Origin: Magicicada septendecula | Taxonomy: Eukaryota; Arthropoda; Insecta; Hemiptera; Cicadidae | Assembly: GCA_034769895.1 (NCBI GenBank) | Contig: CM068367.1 | Span: forward strand, 311,497,486-311,561,485 | Direction: 5' to 3' | DNA length: 64,000 nt | In this document: positions 12,790 to 26,280 of the stretch, in pieces | Layout: the number at the start of each line of letters is the position of its first letter | Position numbering within the stretch: the first letter of the stretch is position 1 | The notes under the pieces: generated by a model | What the model saw: the letters and a program-made list of their open reading frames with translations, nothing else | Database searches by the model: none | What the model was told of the DNA's origin: nothing | Made by a program: the position numbers and the translations under genes

Positions 12790-15700
12790 CTTTCATAGGC
12801 GGATAAAGCAGTGTAGAGGCATCATGTTTGTTACTTTAGGTCTATAGGATTAAAAAATATCCACTTAGTGTTCTACTTGAGATTTCTTGTTTAAAATCAA
12901 ATGTATGCTTCAAGAGTTGCTTTAAATTTTGAAGCTTTAACAATTGTCCGATGTCACATGCATGCACACTACCATAACAATTGCACACCTTTTAACAAAA
13001 CTAACACTATCTCTATTCATTATTACGTAAACAGCGCATACATCAAATCTGTGTTTAAAAAGATTGCTGCACTAGCACAACATGGTGTTGGTAATTCTAT
13101 AACAACTCTCTAGACCTACACAAATCCAAGCAGCAGAAACTTTGTTTATTTCACTACTTATCAGTAATCACTAGTGTGATTATCAGTTAGCTGTACTGCT
13201 CTGCTACAGTGTCAGTTAGACTTGTTTTTGTGTTCGATTTGTAGTTATAAAATTCAATAATTTAGTAAATATTGCTTTTAGTAATGACATTCTAATCTCA
13301 GCAGTAAAAAATGTTCTACTGTCTACATCAACTTTTGTTACATTACGTATTATACCTGCTCCAATCAAAAAAAATATAAAAAATTTTGGGAGGGGCCCAG
13401 GCCCACCCTGGCCCTCTCACATTATATCACCCTCATAACATATCAGAAGACATCAGCATGAGCAAATTAAAACACCATTAAATGACATTTACTTACTTCA
13501 GGAATGTAAAAAGAAGTGTCAGTATACTGACCATTCTCCCTTTACAACATAAACATGGTATTGGTATCCTTGTATTGGTCACTTTTCTACCTTTTGTATT
13601 GGTACCCTTTATATCTTTTGTATTGGTATACGGTACCAATGTTTTTATGGTAAAATGTGTTTATGTTATTCAAAGATTACTTTGAAAGAAATCTGTAGCA
13701 CCATTTCTGATGAAACATAGGCCTGCCTCGTTTCATCCATGTTTGTAGATATGTTTAAGAGTATGGTGCATGAGATAAACATTCTATACAAGTTCCAGAA
13801 TATCTTATACATACAACAAATACAGTGCATACAGGATGGAAGTGGTACAGAGTGTCACATTCTTATAACCAAAAACAACACTCTAGCAACTTCCATCACA
13901 CAATACAAGAAATATACCAGGAGAACTGACTGATACCATACTTATCATAAAGTTCAAATTGAACATACTCCTAGATGGATCCACTTCTTCTGCTTACTGA
14001 ACATTAAACATTACTTAGTGACATTAAAAACGAGGTTAACTCATTGGGAGATGCCTATATGGGAACAGGCATGAAGTTACCACTATCACACAGCGTTCAG
14101 TACAATAAATGGATAAATAGCAGAAAAGAAGAAACTGCTATAAAACAGTAATGACATTCAAGTAACTACAGGCAAAATCAGAAAATTCTAAAGAAACATA
14201 ATATATACTCCATATTCAATACATGATATGGAGTAATTGTTTTGATATGTTTGGTTATTTTTTTTTAACTGGTGTATTTGATTAGTATGTAGTTGTTATT
14301 TGGTGTATTAGTTATGTGCAATTCAGTTATATACTATCAGATTACATTACAGTTTAAAATATTCATACTGCAGTTAATATAACATTTAGTGATTTTATAA
14401 TATGACTGATATTTCATTAGTTCGAGATAAAGGGGCTGGATGAAAAAAAATAGCTTTACACCGTTTCATGGAGCTTTATTAACAAAGGATCATACACACA
14501 TTCTTCCTTTCATTTTATCTTTTGAACAATCTAAGGGTAAAGATGCTCTTAATAAAATATTTCAAAGATAAAAATACATTTAAAGAGAAAATTGCCACAA
14601 TGTGATAATTACATGTTATTATTTCATTTACTATTATTTTTAAATGAAATATATAATTATGTATAATTTCTTGTACTGTAACTTTACAAGTCGAACGCCC
14701 ACTTTCTACATTGCTATGATTGATAAAGTTTCAGCTGTCTGATTTCTGTTTAAGTGTTTACAGTGATTTGTCTTGGTTAATTTTGAGTCTGAAGCATAGA
14801 CTTCAGAACAAATAACAAAGAAATCATTCAGTTAGATTTTCAGTTTGTTTCGAATACTACACAGCTCTCAAATGTTTTTAGTTTCATTACAATTAAAAAA
14901 ACTTTCAGTAAGTAAACATTAAAAAATTTATTCACCATGTTACAGAAGGATAAGATGGAATGTAAAAATCTGTCTATACATATATAATGTAAATGAATAA
15001 AAAATTATGCCTCTAACTGTGTTAAAAAATTAATAATGCAACACATGTTAAATGTTTTCTATATATTGTGTTATACAAAATTATGTTTTTTTTTGCTAAA
15101 TTAAAATAAATAACTTTCATAAATGTGTTACTGGATTATTATTTATTAATAATAATAATAATAATGATTTCCAGTACTTATGAACTTTATACACAGTGTA
15201 ATAATAAAAATACACTACTTTATATACATACATTCTAACATACATAAATACATACACATACATATATGTAGGTACATATGCATGAATAGTCAGTATATTA
15301 ATTTTCATACTCTCAGATAATTTTTTGAAGAATGTTAACTTCAGATTTATAATTTTTATGTTTTGTGTATGTGGTCTGAATTATTACAATAGTATCTTTG
15401 TATCATACATAACGTTACCGTCTGGTGTTAATACTCATAACAAAATTTTTTTTTTCGTTACTTAAAAAATTTATATACTAAATTTATACTTTCAATAAAA
15501 TGGTTATCACATTTTCTTAAATGGACAAGAGTTAGTAAATACTTCTATAATTAAGTTACTGTATGTCTCTAAAAATTTGTTAGTTTTAATTCAGTCTTTA
15601 AAAATATGTGATAAACTAAAGACTTTATTGCTCAGTATTTTCTGATTTAAAATGTGCTAATAATATTTTGTTTGACGTTCTATTTCAATGCATTACCAAA
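12790..15700. other. AT-rich intergenic DNA
   Basis: No gene is seen. A short GC-rich patch near 13390-13420 (GGGAGGGGCCCAGGCCCACC) resembles the end of some hAT-type elements, but no partner end was found. Confidence 0.45.
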
Positions 15701-15804
15701 TTAATTACATAATTCTAGTACGTAGGCTTTCACGGCCGGTGTCACTATAATTATTTAAAACTTCCGGGGCTGAAAGGCCGTGGTTGAATGCTTGATGTTA
15801 TAGA

Positions 15805-15847
15805 GCTAGACGTTTCGGCCACACCACCGGTGGCCATCTTCAGTAGC
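15805..15847 (-). ncRNA. Hammerhead ribozyme motif (left arm)
   Basis: Read on the minus strand: GCTA, CTGAAGA, stem II GGCCAC/GTGGCC, GAAAC, GTC, then TAGC. Stem I (GCTA/TAGC) and stem II pair fully. Core position 7 may be any base, so CTGAAGA is acceptable. Stem III is minimal (ACGT between GAA and C), as reported for Penelope-like elements, which may need a dimer to cleave. Confidence 0.72.
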
Positions 15848-16358
15848 AAAGAATGTTCGTAATAGATGGAATGCCGAACAATTCACCCAGTGAAATGGGA
15901 CAAGCAACTTCGTGGGACAATGCCACAAAAATTATTTGGTGTTTAGTCTCGTAGCTAAGTGGGGAGAATTGCAAGCGTCCACCCACTCTTAAAATGCCTG
16001 ATTTATCCAGGAATGGGTTGAGAGCAAGAATTTTACTACTGCGTGGAAGGCACCGGTGTGCCTCAAGTTCCCTAACCTCCACGTCGAAATGCAACTTCTG
16101 TGATTGCCGGACAAAAATCAAGAGCGCGTCAGACAATTCTTGAGCCGACAAAAAGGACGTGTCTCTATCAACCACCGCGAGCCTAGAATTGCGAACAAAT
16201 CGACGGCAATATGCGAAGACGCGAATAAGCCTCGCAAGAGATGAATAATTTTCAATGTAACTATGTGTTGAGGACGCGACAATTAGTGAGGTTTGAGCCT
16301 GCTTGCGACGTTCCTCTTCAATGTCGGGAAAAGTACAGGGAGTATTAATAAGTGGCAT
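15840..16358 (-). mobile_element. BEL/Pao LTR-retrotransposon pol fragment (fossil)
   Basis: The minus strand carries a pol fragment from just upstream of the integrase. Recognisable blocks are LARLIRVFAYCRRFVRN, LSAQELSDALLIFVRQ and LNPFLDKSGILRVGGRL with a following KHQII. No LTR, gag, protease or RT is present next to it. It is a fossil fragment, and its end merges into the left hammerhead arm. Confidence 0.85.
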
Positions 16359-16617
16359 GTTTTTATAAGGGGAGATTTAAAATTGTTATAAGTCAGGTTA
16401 TCTTTAGATAGCAAATTTTTGTAACAGTAACTATAGTTTTTTTTTATTGATATTCCATAATAGATGTCACAAAATATTAGTTTCAGATTTCCATATTTTT
16501 TTTTAATTCTTATTTTCTACTATAATGTATAAAAATGGCTACTACAACTTCGTGAAGTTGCTTGTCCCATTTCACTGGGTGAATTGTTCGGCATTCCATC
16601 TATTACGAACATTCTTT

Positions 16618-16660
16618 GCTACTGAAGATGGCCACCGGTGGTGTGGCTGAAACGTCTAGC
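16618..16660 (+). ncRNA. Hammerhead ribozyme motif (right arm)
   Basis: Inverted partner of the left motif: GCTA, CTGAAGA, GGCCAC loop GTGGCT, GAAAC, GTC, TAGC. One G-T pair replaces G-C in stem II. The predicted cut follows the C of GTC. Confidence 0.72.
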
Positions 16661-19600
16661 TCTATAACATCAAGCATTCGACCACGGCCTTTCAGCCCGG
16701 AAGTTTTAAATAAATATAATTACATAATATTTGAATTTTTTAGTTTAGGAATTGAATGTGAAATTTATTTTAATTGGAGCAATTTTTATATTTAATAAAA
16801 CACAAAATGATACTATTGTAAGTGTTTTGGTATGTATATTATATGATATACATAATTCGAATAGTATGAAAACAAAATAAACAATTTTGTTAACTAATAA
16901 TTTACAGTCGGTCTACATAATTTTTGTTAACACAAAATCAACAACATACAGCATGCAAACTATACATATATATATCAGCTGTAATATAAATATTACTAAT
17001 ACAAGTTGTTATATTATTTAAATACTACAATGCATAGAAATGATTATAATTAAATTTTAAATTAATATAGTTCTTTCTGTTTAGGAAATGTGTCGTATAT
17101 ATATTTTTTTAATTAATAAACATTTAATACACCAAATTATACAACAATTATTTATAGAAATGAACACCACATATAATAAATTGTGAGGCAAAGGGTTAAG
17201 CAACAGATAACATAGTATGTTTTTGAAAATATACATTCCTCTTATCCCGACCAAATGCACTACAACAATATAACATTATGTAACACACTTTCTAACATTA
17301 AACTTGTAATATTAAGCTGTCAGAGATATAGAACATAACAATTTAATGAATAATATACAATAAAGGATCTAAAATTAATCTGCATTTAGTAAAAGAGAAA
17401 AATGACTGAAGGAAGAAATGAAGACTGACAGTAATGGGGTATCAAGGAGTAAAGACGGTAACAATAAACTATGAACTAAATTTACTAAAGTGACTAAATT
17501 TAAATAGCTTTTTTTTTGGTAGAATTACAACAATTAAATTGAAAAGTGGAATATTTCAACGTTAAAAATACACTTCTCTTTTGTGTACATGTTAGGCCCT
17601 TTATAAATACAATATACATTTGCGTTGTTCTAAATGTGGAAATGGCAAACAAGAATCTTGAGCAATGCTGTTAATTTTCTTAATAATTTCTGCTGTAAAA
17701 TATTTTAGTTGTCATTCTGTTACTATTTTACAGTATAGGCCTAAATGCTTAGTAAAATTCTTTTAAAGTGGAAAACAATTTTATTTAGCTCACAGCAATC
17801 ATATATTAATTAGGTGAAATAATCTCTCAGCATAACAGGCTTTTAGACTATAACAAAGTTTTTAATCGATCGACAGTGTTTACACAACATGTTAATTATT
17901 ATCATGTTTCATTAACAATAAAAAACATTAAAAACAAATCAAAAATTTAACAGGTTATAAGTTTATATATAAATATATTAGTTATAAGCTTGTAACAACA
18001 AACATTTTACTTCAAGTACAACTTCTCCAAAAATGCGTATAAATTTATGGTTATAAAATGCTAGTTCAAAGGAGTCTATTTATGACTTAAATATTTTTTT
18101 TAATTTCAACATATTTTTGATATTTTCATTTTACTGTAGAGAAATAAATATACTTGAATAAATAAAATAAAATGGTTAACATTCTATTGTTAATATAGAG
18201 AAGTTGTAGAGTTCTTCAAACAATTGTTTCATGTCCTGTCACCACCATCCTTAGTCTGACCATTATGAATAATTAACGTAGCCTCATTGTTGTGTCAGCA
18301 TTCAAAACAGTCAGGTTGAGGTGACACTGAATGCCAGTGAAACAGTTATTCCATAATACAAATAAATTATTGTTATGAGAACAACTTGTGTATTTTATTT
18401 CTTAATTAAACAATAAACCAAACAATAAAATGTACCATGTGTCAGAAATGTTCATAAAAATAGTTATAATTTATATATTGATTAATTCTGTGAATTATAT
18501 AATTGATAATATAATTACATTTACTGACTTACCTATTTTAATAAAGTTGGCAAGTACATTCAAAATGCATCATGAACATGAAAAATGCTATTAGTTTGAG
18601 ATCTAGTTGTACTTTTAATACTAGACAGTATTTGCACTTTGTAACACAGTGTTAACCATTCAAAAAGTTAACATAGGGCACAGCAATTAATAATCTTTTT
18701 GACAAAGTTAATAATGCATATACAAACATGTGATTGGTGTGCAGCGTACTTTTAAAAGGAATAGTTTGTATTTACTTGTACTTTATATGTACTGTTTTCC
18801 TTAAAAGATTTCTATCTTTTTTACTGAAAACTAGTTGTTAGTGTCAGATGACAATATAGTATTTTTAATTGATACTCATAAAATTTACTACTGAACTAAG
18901 CCAAAACATTTATTCAGAACATATAGAATCAAAAAGCATTTTTGCCATTTCCACAAAAATCATATTATTATATAAACAATAAATTTACAAATTACACATG
19001 AAATTACATTGACACAAATATACATCAGACACATTATTCAGCTTTAGACTGTATATAAAATGGTAAGACTGTTGGCACAAGAGTAATCCAGGCACATTAT
19101 TAAGTGAAGTTATTGATAAATTAAAGTGGCCATTTTTCTTTCTTCTTCGCTTACATCATTATTTATTTATTTTGTGTACTCCTTTCTTTTGAAAGACTAT
19201 AAAGATTATATTATGATTGTTATAATTCATCTTTAATCAAATCAAAGTCAATTTTCTTTTTCTAAAACGAGGCAAAGGTAACCTGTAACAACTAAATCTT
19301 ACATCATAATACACAAGAATCCACACAACAAATAGTTGGGGGGATATCATTACCATTATTATTAATTATTATTATTTTATTTCTTAACAATATTTTAAGT
19401 GGCTTTAGCACCTGAAAATACATTAACAATAAACACTGCAGTCAACTGACAGAGGTACTAACAACTAACAAACATTTTATCTACTTCTTAAGGGCTATAA
19501 CAAACATCCATCTCTCACTTTCAGACATCAACAATTAACATAAAATATATAAACTACATGACAAATACAGAAACATTCACTCTCACATTTTTTTTTAAGG

Positions 19601-21025
19601 ATTGTCATTAAGGGTAAGGTTTTGTGGGTAAAAAATATTCTGTCAGCTGACCCAAAGAGTTAAGAATGTAACACACACAATAAAAATTTATTTTTATTTG
19701 TTTATTTACTTTTTATCACAACACAGAGCAAATAATCTGGCAGCAACAAGAAATAGTGTTATTGAAAAATTTTAGATCAAGAAGAATATAAGACAGAATA
19801 TCGCACTGGTATTTTTTGTTTGTTTTGTTTTTTGTTATAAATACAAACATTGACAAATGTATATATCCTAATATAAGTATAATTATTAGCAAAACCAATA
19901 ACTATTCTAAATATCTTTTTGGCATTTTTTAATAAATTTGTCTATTGCTTTCCATTTTATTTATTTAAATACTTTCCCAAGAGATGTTGTGACCTCAGTA
20001 CCCACAAGGCACTTGCTTTCACACACACTGGGGAGGGAAAGGATCATACATCAATTCTACATAATACTGTCTTTTCAGGTATTCTTCTTTAAACTTGTAT
20101 GAATTGGCATAATTCCTAAAGATTACTACTTACATAACAAATATAGAGTTGGCACAGGACAATTTATATGTTTTAATAATTGTTTTTTCTGATGTTTTCA
20201 AAGGCAATTATCATTTCTACTAGTTTTAAGTTAGCATTCATGGCAAAAGCAACAGTCTGCATTGTATAAGTACACTTAGATTTTAACAAATTGATCAATT
20301 AATGTGTATGTGATAAGTTTTAATATTTCAAATAAATCATTTATGTTCCAATGTTCAGACTTTTTAAGGAATATGCCTATGATTGGTGTGAATGTACAGT
20401 TCATACTCATAAATGCATGCAAGAGCAATGCATACAGCATAGAAATAGTAATTGCCGAAAACATCTGGATATTTACGTACTTAAATAATAACATAATGTT
20501 AACATAATCTGAGCATAATTAATGTTTTAAAGAAATATAATTTTAATTTTTCATTTTATTAAAATGTGGGAAGCTTTAGTTTAAATATAAATTGCTATCA
20601 TTGAGCATTATACTTTTTTAAAATTATTTTAATGTTTTTTACTTAATCACTAAAATTATTATGAAGTAATTTCATTTACAACAATATAATTTTTCTTTCA
20701 TATTTATACAATTAATTATTGGATTGTTAGATTGCGCTAGTTACCAATTTGTACCTAAATTACAGTATTCTGGACTTACAGACTAAAACCTTTAGAGAAA
20801 AATAGAATTTCTTTCTTTATTTCTTTACAATAACATTAGTATATATTATATGCATTAAGTATATAAAACTGGTGCACATCTGCTTACAGTACCATTTTCT
20901 GTAATATTAGATGATATTGTTGTAATTTTGAATATCCATATTAATGAATTTTGGTTGTAAAAGTGTATTAAAAGAAACATGTGTAATGGTGTGTGGGAGT
21001 GTAGAATATATGTATTTGTGTTTGA

Positions 21026-21029
<4 letters not shown>

Positions 21030-21085
<56 letters not shown>
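21030..21085 (+). repeat. (GT)n microsatellite
   Basis: Uninterrupted GT run of about 28 units. Confidence 0.97.
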
Positions 21086-21088
<3 letters not shown>

Positions 21089-21792
21089 TATGTTCATTGC
21101 ATAAATGTGGAATAATTCTGTTTTCAGAATATATTGTTGGCATTCCCAAAAACTAATTTTTGAACAACAATGTATAATATTGTTTATGCTAATAAAATAA
21201 AAGTAAGTATGTTTTGTAATGTTTTACACACTGTTCTGTCACTTCACTTGTATACAAATTATAAAATCTATTAGAAAGTAGGAATACAAAATTTCCACAT
21301 GGGATTTTGTATAGAACAGATTATTAAATCTATAAGAAAGTAAGAACATAACATATCCACATGGGATTAAATTATTGAACTCCTTTAACAGCATTATAAC
21401 GATATCAAATGTTTTGATCCTTTATGGTTAATTTACTTATCGATTTATATTTAAATTTTTTCAAGATGATTTCTGTTACCAGCATTAACAGTTAACAATG
21501 TTATACCAGGCATGACATTTGAGAAATGTTATAAAGTTCAACTTAATGTAAACTGTTTAAAATCGTGATGTGTATATTTCTTTATACCTCTGCTTTTCAT
21601 ACATTTTGAATAGTTAATAGTGAATAGGAATTAATGATATCAGACAGTGCAAATTAGAGGGCATCAAGACAGACCCTGGGTCTACACAAATGTAAAACAC
21701 TTTTATGGGCTTGAACAATTCTGATAATGCAAACAGATAATTCTAATTCATTAATAAGCACTATAAATTTAATAAATGTATTTTCATATGAC

Positions 21793-21940
<148 letters not shown>

Positions 21941-22900
21941 CACATACACATGCTTGTGCTATTGTCAGGTATCTCAGTTACTTTCCAATTGTCCATTGTC
22001 ACCTGACTATTTGCATTTAAATAATGATAGATTTAAAAGATGACTTTAAGAATTTATTATCAACTGGCTACTGGTATACCACATGTGAAATTTATAGTTA
22101 TTTGATTTCTGTTTACATATATAAAGTTTAAGAATCATCATCAAATAATATCAAGTCCATATCAATCTCTTGGTAACTTGGGATTGTTAAGTTTCACAGA
22201 GTTGTGTTCACAATGAAGATCAAATTAATCCATACACTTAAAATATTTCTGATTCAAATTTAGAATGGCAGTTAAATATTTAAATTGACTATAAACCACA
22301 AATTTAATTGTCCTCCAATTATGTTTTTATGTTCTTTTCAGAGACAGTTATGAAAACTAGTTGGGTACTTAAGGTTTGGTGAAACTAGTGTTTAGACTGT
22401 GGCTTAGACAAAGCTTACTACATTCTGTGATATGAAAATTAAAAAGATTGTTGTGTAACCTACTATTCTCTAAATTCATTTGATGGTAACAAGTTTTTAA
22501 AAGTAATAAAAACTTGTATATTTCCCTTTCTCTATAGTTCACTATAGGAAATGTTCATTGTCAAATTTCTTATTAGTACTTATTCGATCAAGGAAAAAAT
22601 GGAAAGTGAAAATTATACCAAACAATGCACAAACTTATAGTCATATGGTGATAACTACTTAAATCATGAAGGGATAGAAAAATGATTTCATTTTAATAAA
22701 TTATAGCCTGCATGTATGGAACTGTCTTAGGATTTGAAAAATAAAAGTTCGTACAAATAAATAAATATTTCAAATACTGAGATCAGAGCAATAAATAACA
22801 TTTTGTTTAAATCCTTAAATTCGTAGTGACCGTCAATCGATGAATTTTTCAGTGGAGGTTAGTGAGGATTGGTAAAAAATAACACAAATTTTTAATTTAT

Positions 22901-22946
22901 TTGTTTCGACATTTCGACAATGTTTATTGTCATCATCAGGACAATT
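22901..22946 (-). ncRNA. Degenerate hammerhead motif (left arm)
   Basis: On the minus strand CTGATGA, stem II GACAAT/ATTGTC, then GAAATGTC. The core is intact, but stem I next to it is imperfect. Confidence 0.5.
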
Positions 22947-23003
22947 GTTGCTGACGCCAAACACACTTGCCAATACAGTTGTGTGTTTGGCGTCAGCAAC
23001 AAT

Positions 23004-23043
23004 TGTCTTGATGATGACAATAAACATTGTCGAAACGTCGACA
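23004..23043 (+). ncRNA. Degenerate hammerhead motif (right arm)
   Basis: TGTC/GACA form stem I and GACAAT/ATTGTC stem II, followed by GAAACGTC. The core reads TTGATGA instead of CTGATGA, a change at an essential base. Confidence 0.45.
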
Positions 23044-23377
23044 CAAATAAATTAAAAATTTGTGTTATTTTTTACTGATCCTCACTAACCTACACTGAAA
23101 AATTTTGTTTAAATTTTGACTTCTAGTACCAATATTCTATGACTATATGTCTACCTTAATTTGAGATTAGTTCAAAAGACCACCAATATCTCTGATTTTT
23201 TAATGCTGGATTTTTAATTAATATTTAAACAGAATCACATTTAAATATCAGAATTATTTCTGACTGCAGGATATATTATGAATATATTGTGTCAGTAATA
23301 GACACACATGTGTCACATAATAATCACACATAATAGTTACAGTCATATACACATGTGTATGCATGTATAAAGAAGAT

Positions 23378-23378
23378 G

Positions 23379-23475
<97 letters not shown>
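23378..23475 (+). repeat. (GA)n microsatellite
   Basis: Perfect GA run of about 49 units. Confidence 0.98.
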
Positions 23476-23477
<2 letters not shown>

Positions 23478-24698
23478 CTAGAATGGAATGTGAATGGGTA
23501 GTGAAATACATATATTCAGAAACTCTATATTCCACATTAATTGATATGAACACTGTCAAAGGGAAACAAACAAACTGCAGTTAATTTAAAAATAGGTGTC
23601 TAATTTATTAGTAACTGTTGATGCTGGAACTCTACTATAAAAGAACTTGATGCTGTTCTGGCTAAAAGAACTTAAACCATTACATCCATACAACAATTTA
23701 AAAAGATGAATAATGTTTTTCCAACTTCTCGTGTTATACAGAAATAATAATAATTTTACCTAATCATGTAACTGAATAAAATAATTCATTCATAAAGCAA
23801 TAAAAAATTTTAGCCTGTAAAAATATTTTCTATAGATAAACTGTATAACTTAACATGTAATTTTTGAGATAATTGTTTCTGGATTCATTAGTTTTAATAT
23901 TCACTGATAATATTGTGAAGAATGAAAAATGTCCTGGTATAACTGCTTTACATAAAGCCATCACTTTTCTTACACGTAACAGTGGATTGACTGAGGCATT
24001 GAAAATTTTGTTTGTTGTTTATAACATTTTACAATTGTTGAGGCATTGAATATATTTTATACTTTGAATAAACTTGTAAATTTTGATTTTTGTTTGTTTG
24101 TTGAGAATACAATTTTGTTGTGTAACAAACAAAGATAGGAATTGCAGTAGATAAAATATGTTCACTTACTGAAGTTATTCTGGTCACATTGAAGTTAATG
24201 TGCTGTGTATGAATTTTTATAAAATATAAATTAAACATTTATTTACTATGTACAGTGTACAATGTGATACATGATAGTGTAGCCTATTTCATTTAAAAAA
24301 GCTGTAGCTATTTCATTTAATAATAGGCTATAGCCTATTGCATTATTGTTATAATGATAAGATTTGACAACCAGTTACCAAAAGCTACAAAAATCCTTTA
24401 AAATGTTATGTTTTAAATTGTTAAAACCATTCATTTTTCACATGAATTGCAGACATCAACATATGGACAAAAAAAATACATATAAGAGTAATACATTAGT
24501 AATATGATGATATATTTAATTAAATAATTGTATTTTTATTGGTAAAATTAAAGGAAAAAACTTAATTTCTGTAACAACTAAAAGAAATAAATCATACAAA
24601 TGTTGCTTAATCAATTACGAATTAAGAAAACTGTTATTCAATATTTTGTTTTAAAATACAATTAATTCTAGGCAAAAATTCAATAGGTATATGTGCAC

Positions 24699-24707
<9 letters not shown>

Positions 24708-24741
<34 letters not shown>
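24708..24741 (+). repeat. (TA)n microsatellite
   Basis: TA run of about 17 units. Confidence 0.95.
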
Positions 24742-24748
<7 letters not shown>

Positions 24749-26280
24749 GTTTCTGTTACCGTATTTACAAATATAAATATTATATATGTAATAATATTTC
24801 TCCTGGATACGTGCTTCAAGTCTTAATTGAAAATATTTCTGTCTTAAAAAGTGTCAAGATATGAATAATTTTAATATATCTAAAGTTACAATTAATTTGA
24901 ACTTTGTTCATTTTACTATGAAAGGTATCATCTTAGTTTTTACTGAATTTCACTAAGACTTGACTTAGTCAATCACAGTTTACTTTGGGTATAAGCAAAC
25001 AACTCAGCAATGACAAAATTTCATCTTCTGCCTTTCCTGAATTACAAACAAAATCAGATTTATATTACCTGAATTTAAAAATTAAAAAAAAATATCAAAA
25101 ATTTAAAATCCAGTGCCTCAAAATAATCACTTTAACAATGAAATATTTTAATAATATGTACATAAATATATAATAAATACTAACTGATAAACATTTTAAC
25201 AAGAATGTTGAATTAAGTCAATTTTTAAGTATGAGCTTTCAAATAGTTTATTGTATGTTTTCAAACTAACAGCAGAAAACATCAAGTTGCATAAGAAATA
25301 TTACAATACACAAAGGTGTTAAAGTACCACCAAACACAATATGCATTATCTGGATTAAAGAATCATGTACACGGATATAGGAAAAAAAATATAATTCTTA
25401 TGTTCTTTCACTATTGCTGGAGCTAAAATATCACTGTGGAATTATAACAACATGACACACTATTCATGAACAAACTCATTTTAATGTTTCCAAGTCTCAC
25501 CAACTTCTATCTTTATATTGACTTTCATCAGCATATGTTATTGTCTTTTATTTCAGTTAAACAAACATTTTTAATTGCTTTAATTATTAACATACAGTCA
25601 ACACTTATTTGGTAAGTAACCTCACTTTTAAAGAATATAAGAGACATAACAACATAGTAAAGTAATGTTGGTATATCATAATATAACAATTTTCACTTCA
25701 TTATTGTTTATAAAAAAAATGGTGGTAACAAAAATAGAGGTGAAATGTATTTACCAGTATACATAATTTTCACTGTACTTAACTAGGTGTATTGGAAAAT
25801 CAATAAAATACAATATGAAATATAACAAATGAATCAGGATACTCATCATTTTCCTTTTTAATATAAAGGAAATATGTTACAGAGAACAAGAAAAGATAAA
25901 TATTATATAAAGTAACAAAAAATATTATTTTGTATAGTATTAAAAAATCGTATAGTAGTAAAGACATTTTTTGTTAAATGTGTACAAAGTTTTAAACATT
26001 CTCATTCGTTAACTATAATTTCATCAGTATTATTTAACAGTCATAACACTGAATAACTGAAGATACTGAATGAAAATTATGGAAGAACAATGGATTCTAA
26101 AGAGTTCATATGAAAAGAAAGCAGAATATGGTCAGTGAATGAAAACAAGTAGTGTAATATTAATTACAACAGTATACAACAAATGAATTTTGTACAAACA
26201 ATATAAATGAAATTCAATAGTAGGGCTACACAGAAGGAGATTGAGATGGAAATGAAAATCAGACAAAACTGTGAGACATT

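Larger units (their letters stand above)
15702..16728. mobile_element. Hammerhead-armed palindromic insertion enclosing a BEL/Pao fragment
   Basis: A 12-bp duplication TAATTACATAAT sits at 15702-15713 and 16717-16728. Inside is a left tail (about 15714-15752, with ACGTAGGCTTTCACGGCCGG), then inverted arms of about 165 bp (15753-15920 and 16550-16716), each carrying a hammerhead core. The centre holds the BEL/Pao piece. The layout matches inverted pseudo-LTRs of Penelope-like elements. Confidence 0.8.
22801..23114. mobile_element. Small palindromic insertion with hammerhead cores
   Basis: A 12-bp duplication TTTTGTTTAAAT lies at 22801-22812 and 23103-23114. A tail of about 30 bp (22813-22842) precedes inverted arms (about 22843-22975 and 22978-23102) that are nearly perfect complements. 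No protein is encoded. Same design as the other hammerhead-armed insertions. Confidence 0.8.
23115..26280. other. AT-rich DNA with microsatellites
   Basis: No supported gene. It contains a long GA tract and a TA tract and short random frames only. It lies downstream of the host gene. Confidence 0.45.

Noticed and set aside
15117-15308. 63-residue Tyr/Val-rich minus frame
   Set aside because: It reads through TACATA simple sequence; no conserved content.
23254-23584. Frames rich in Leu-Ser or Arg-Glu repeats (also at 60264-60895)
   Set aside because: Products of GA/CT microsatellites; the 60.3-60.9 kb one also runs through exon C in the wrong frame.
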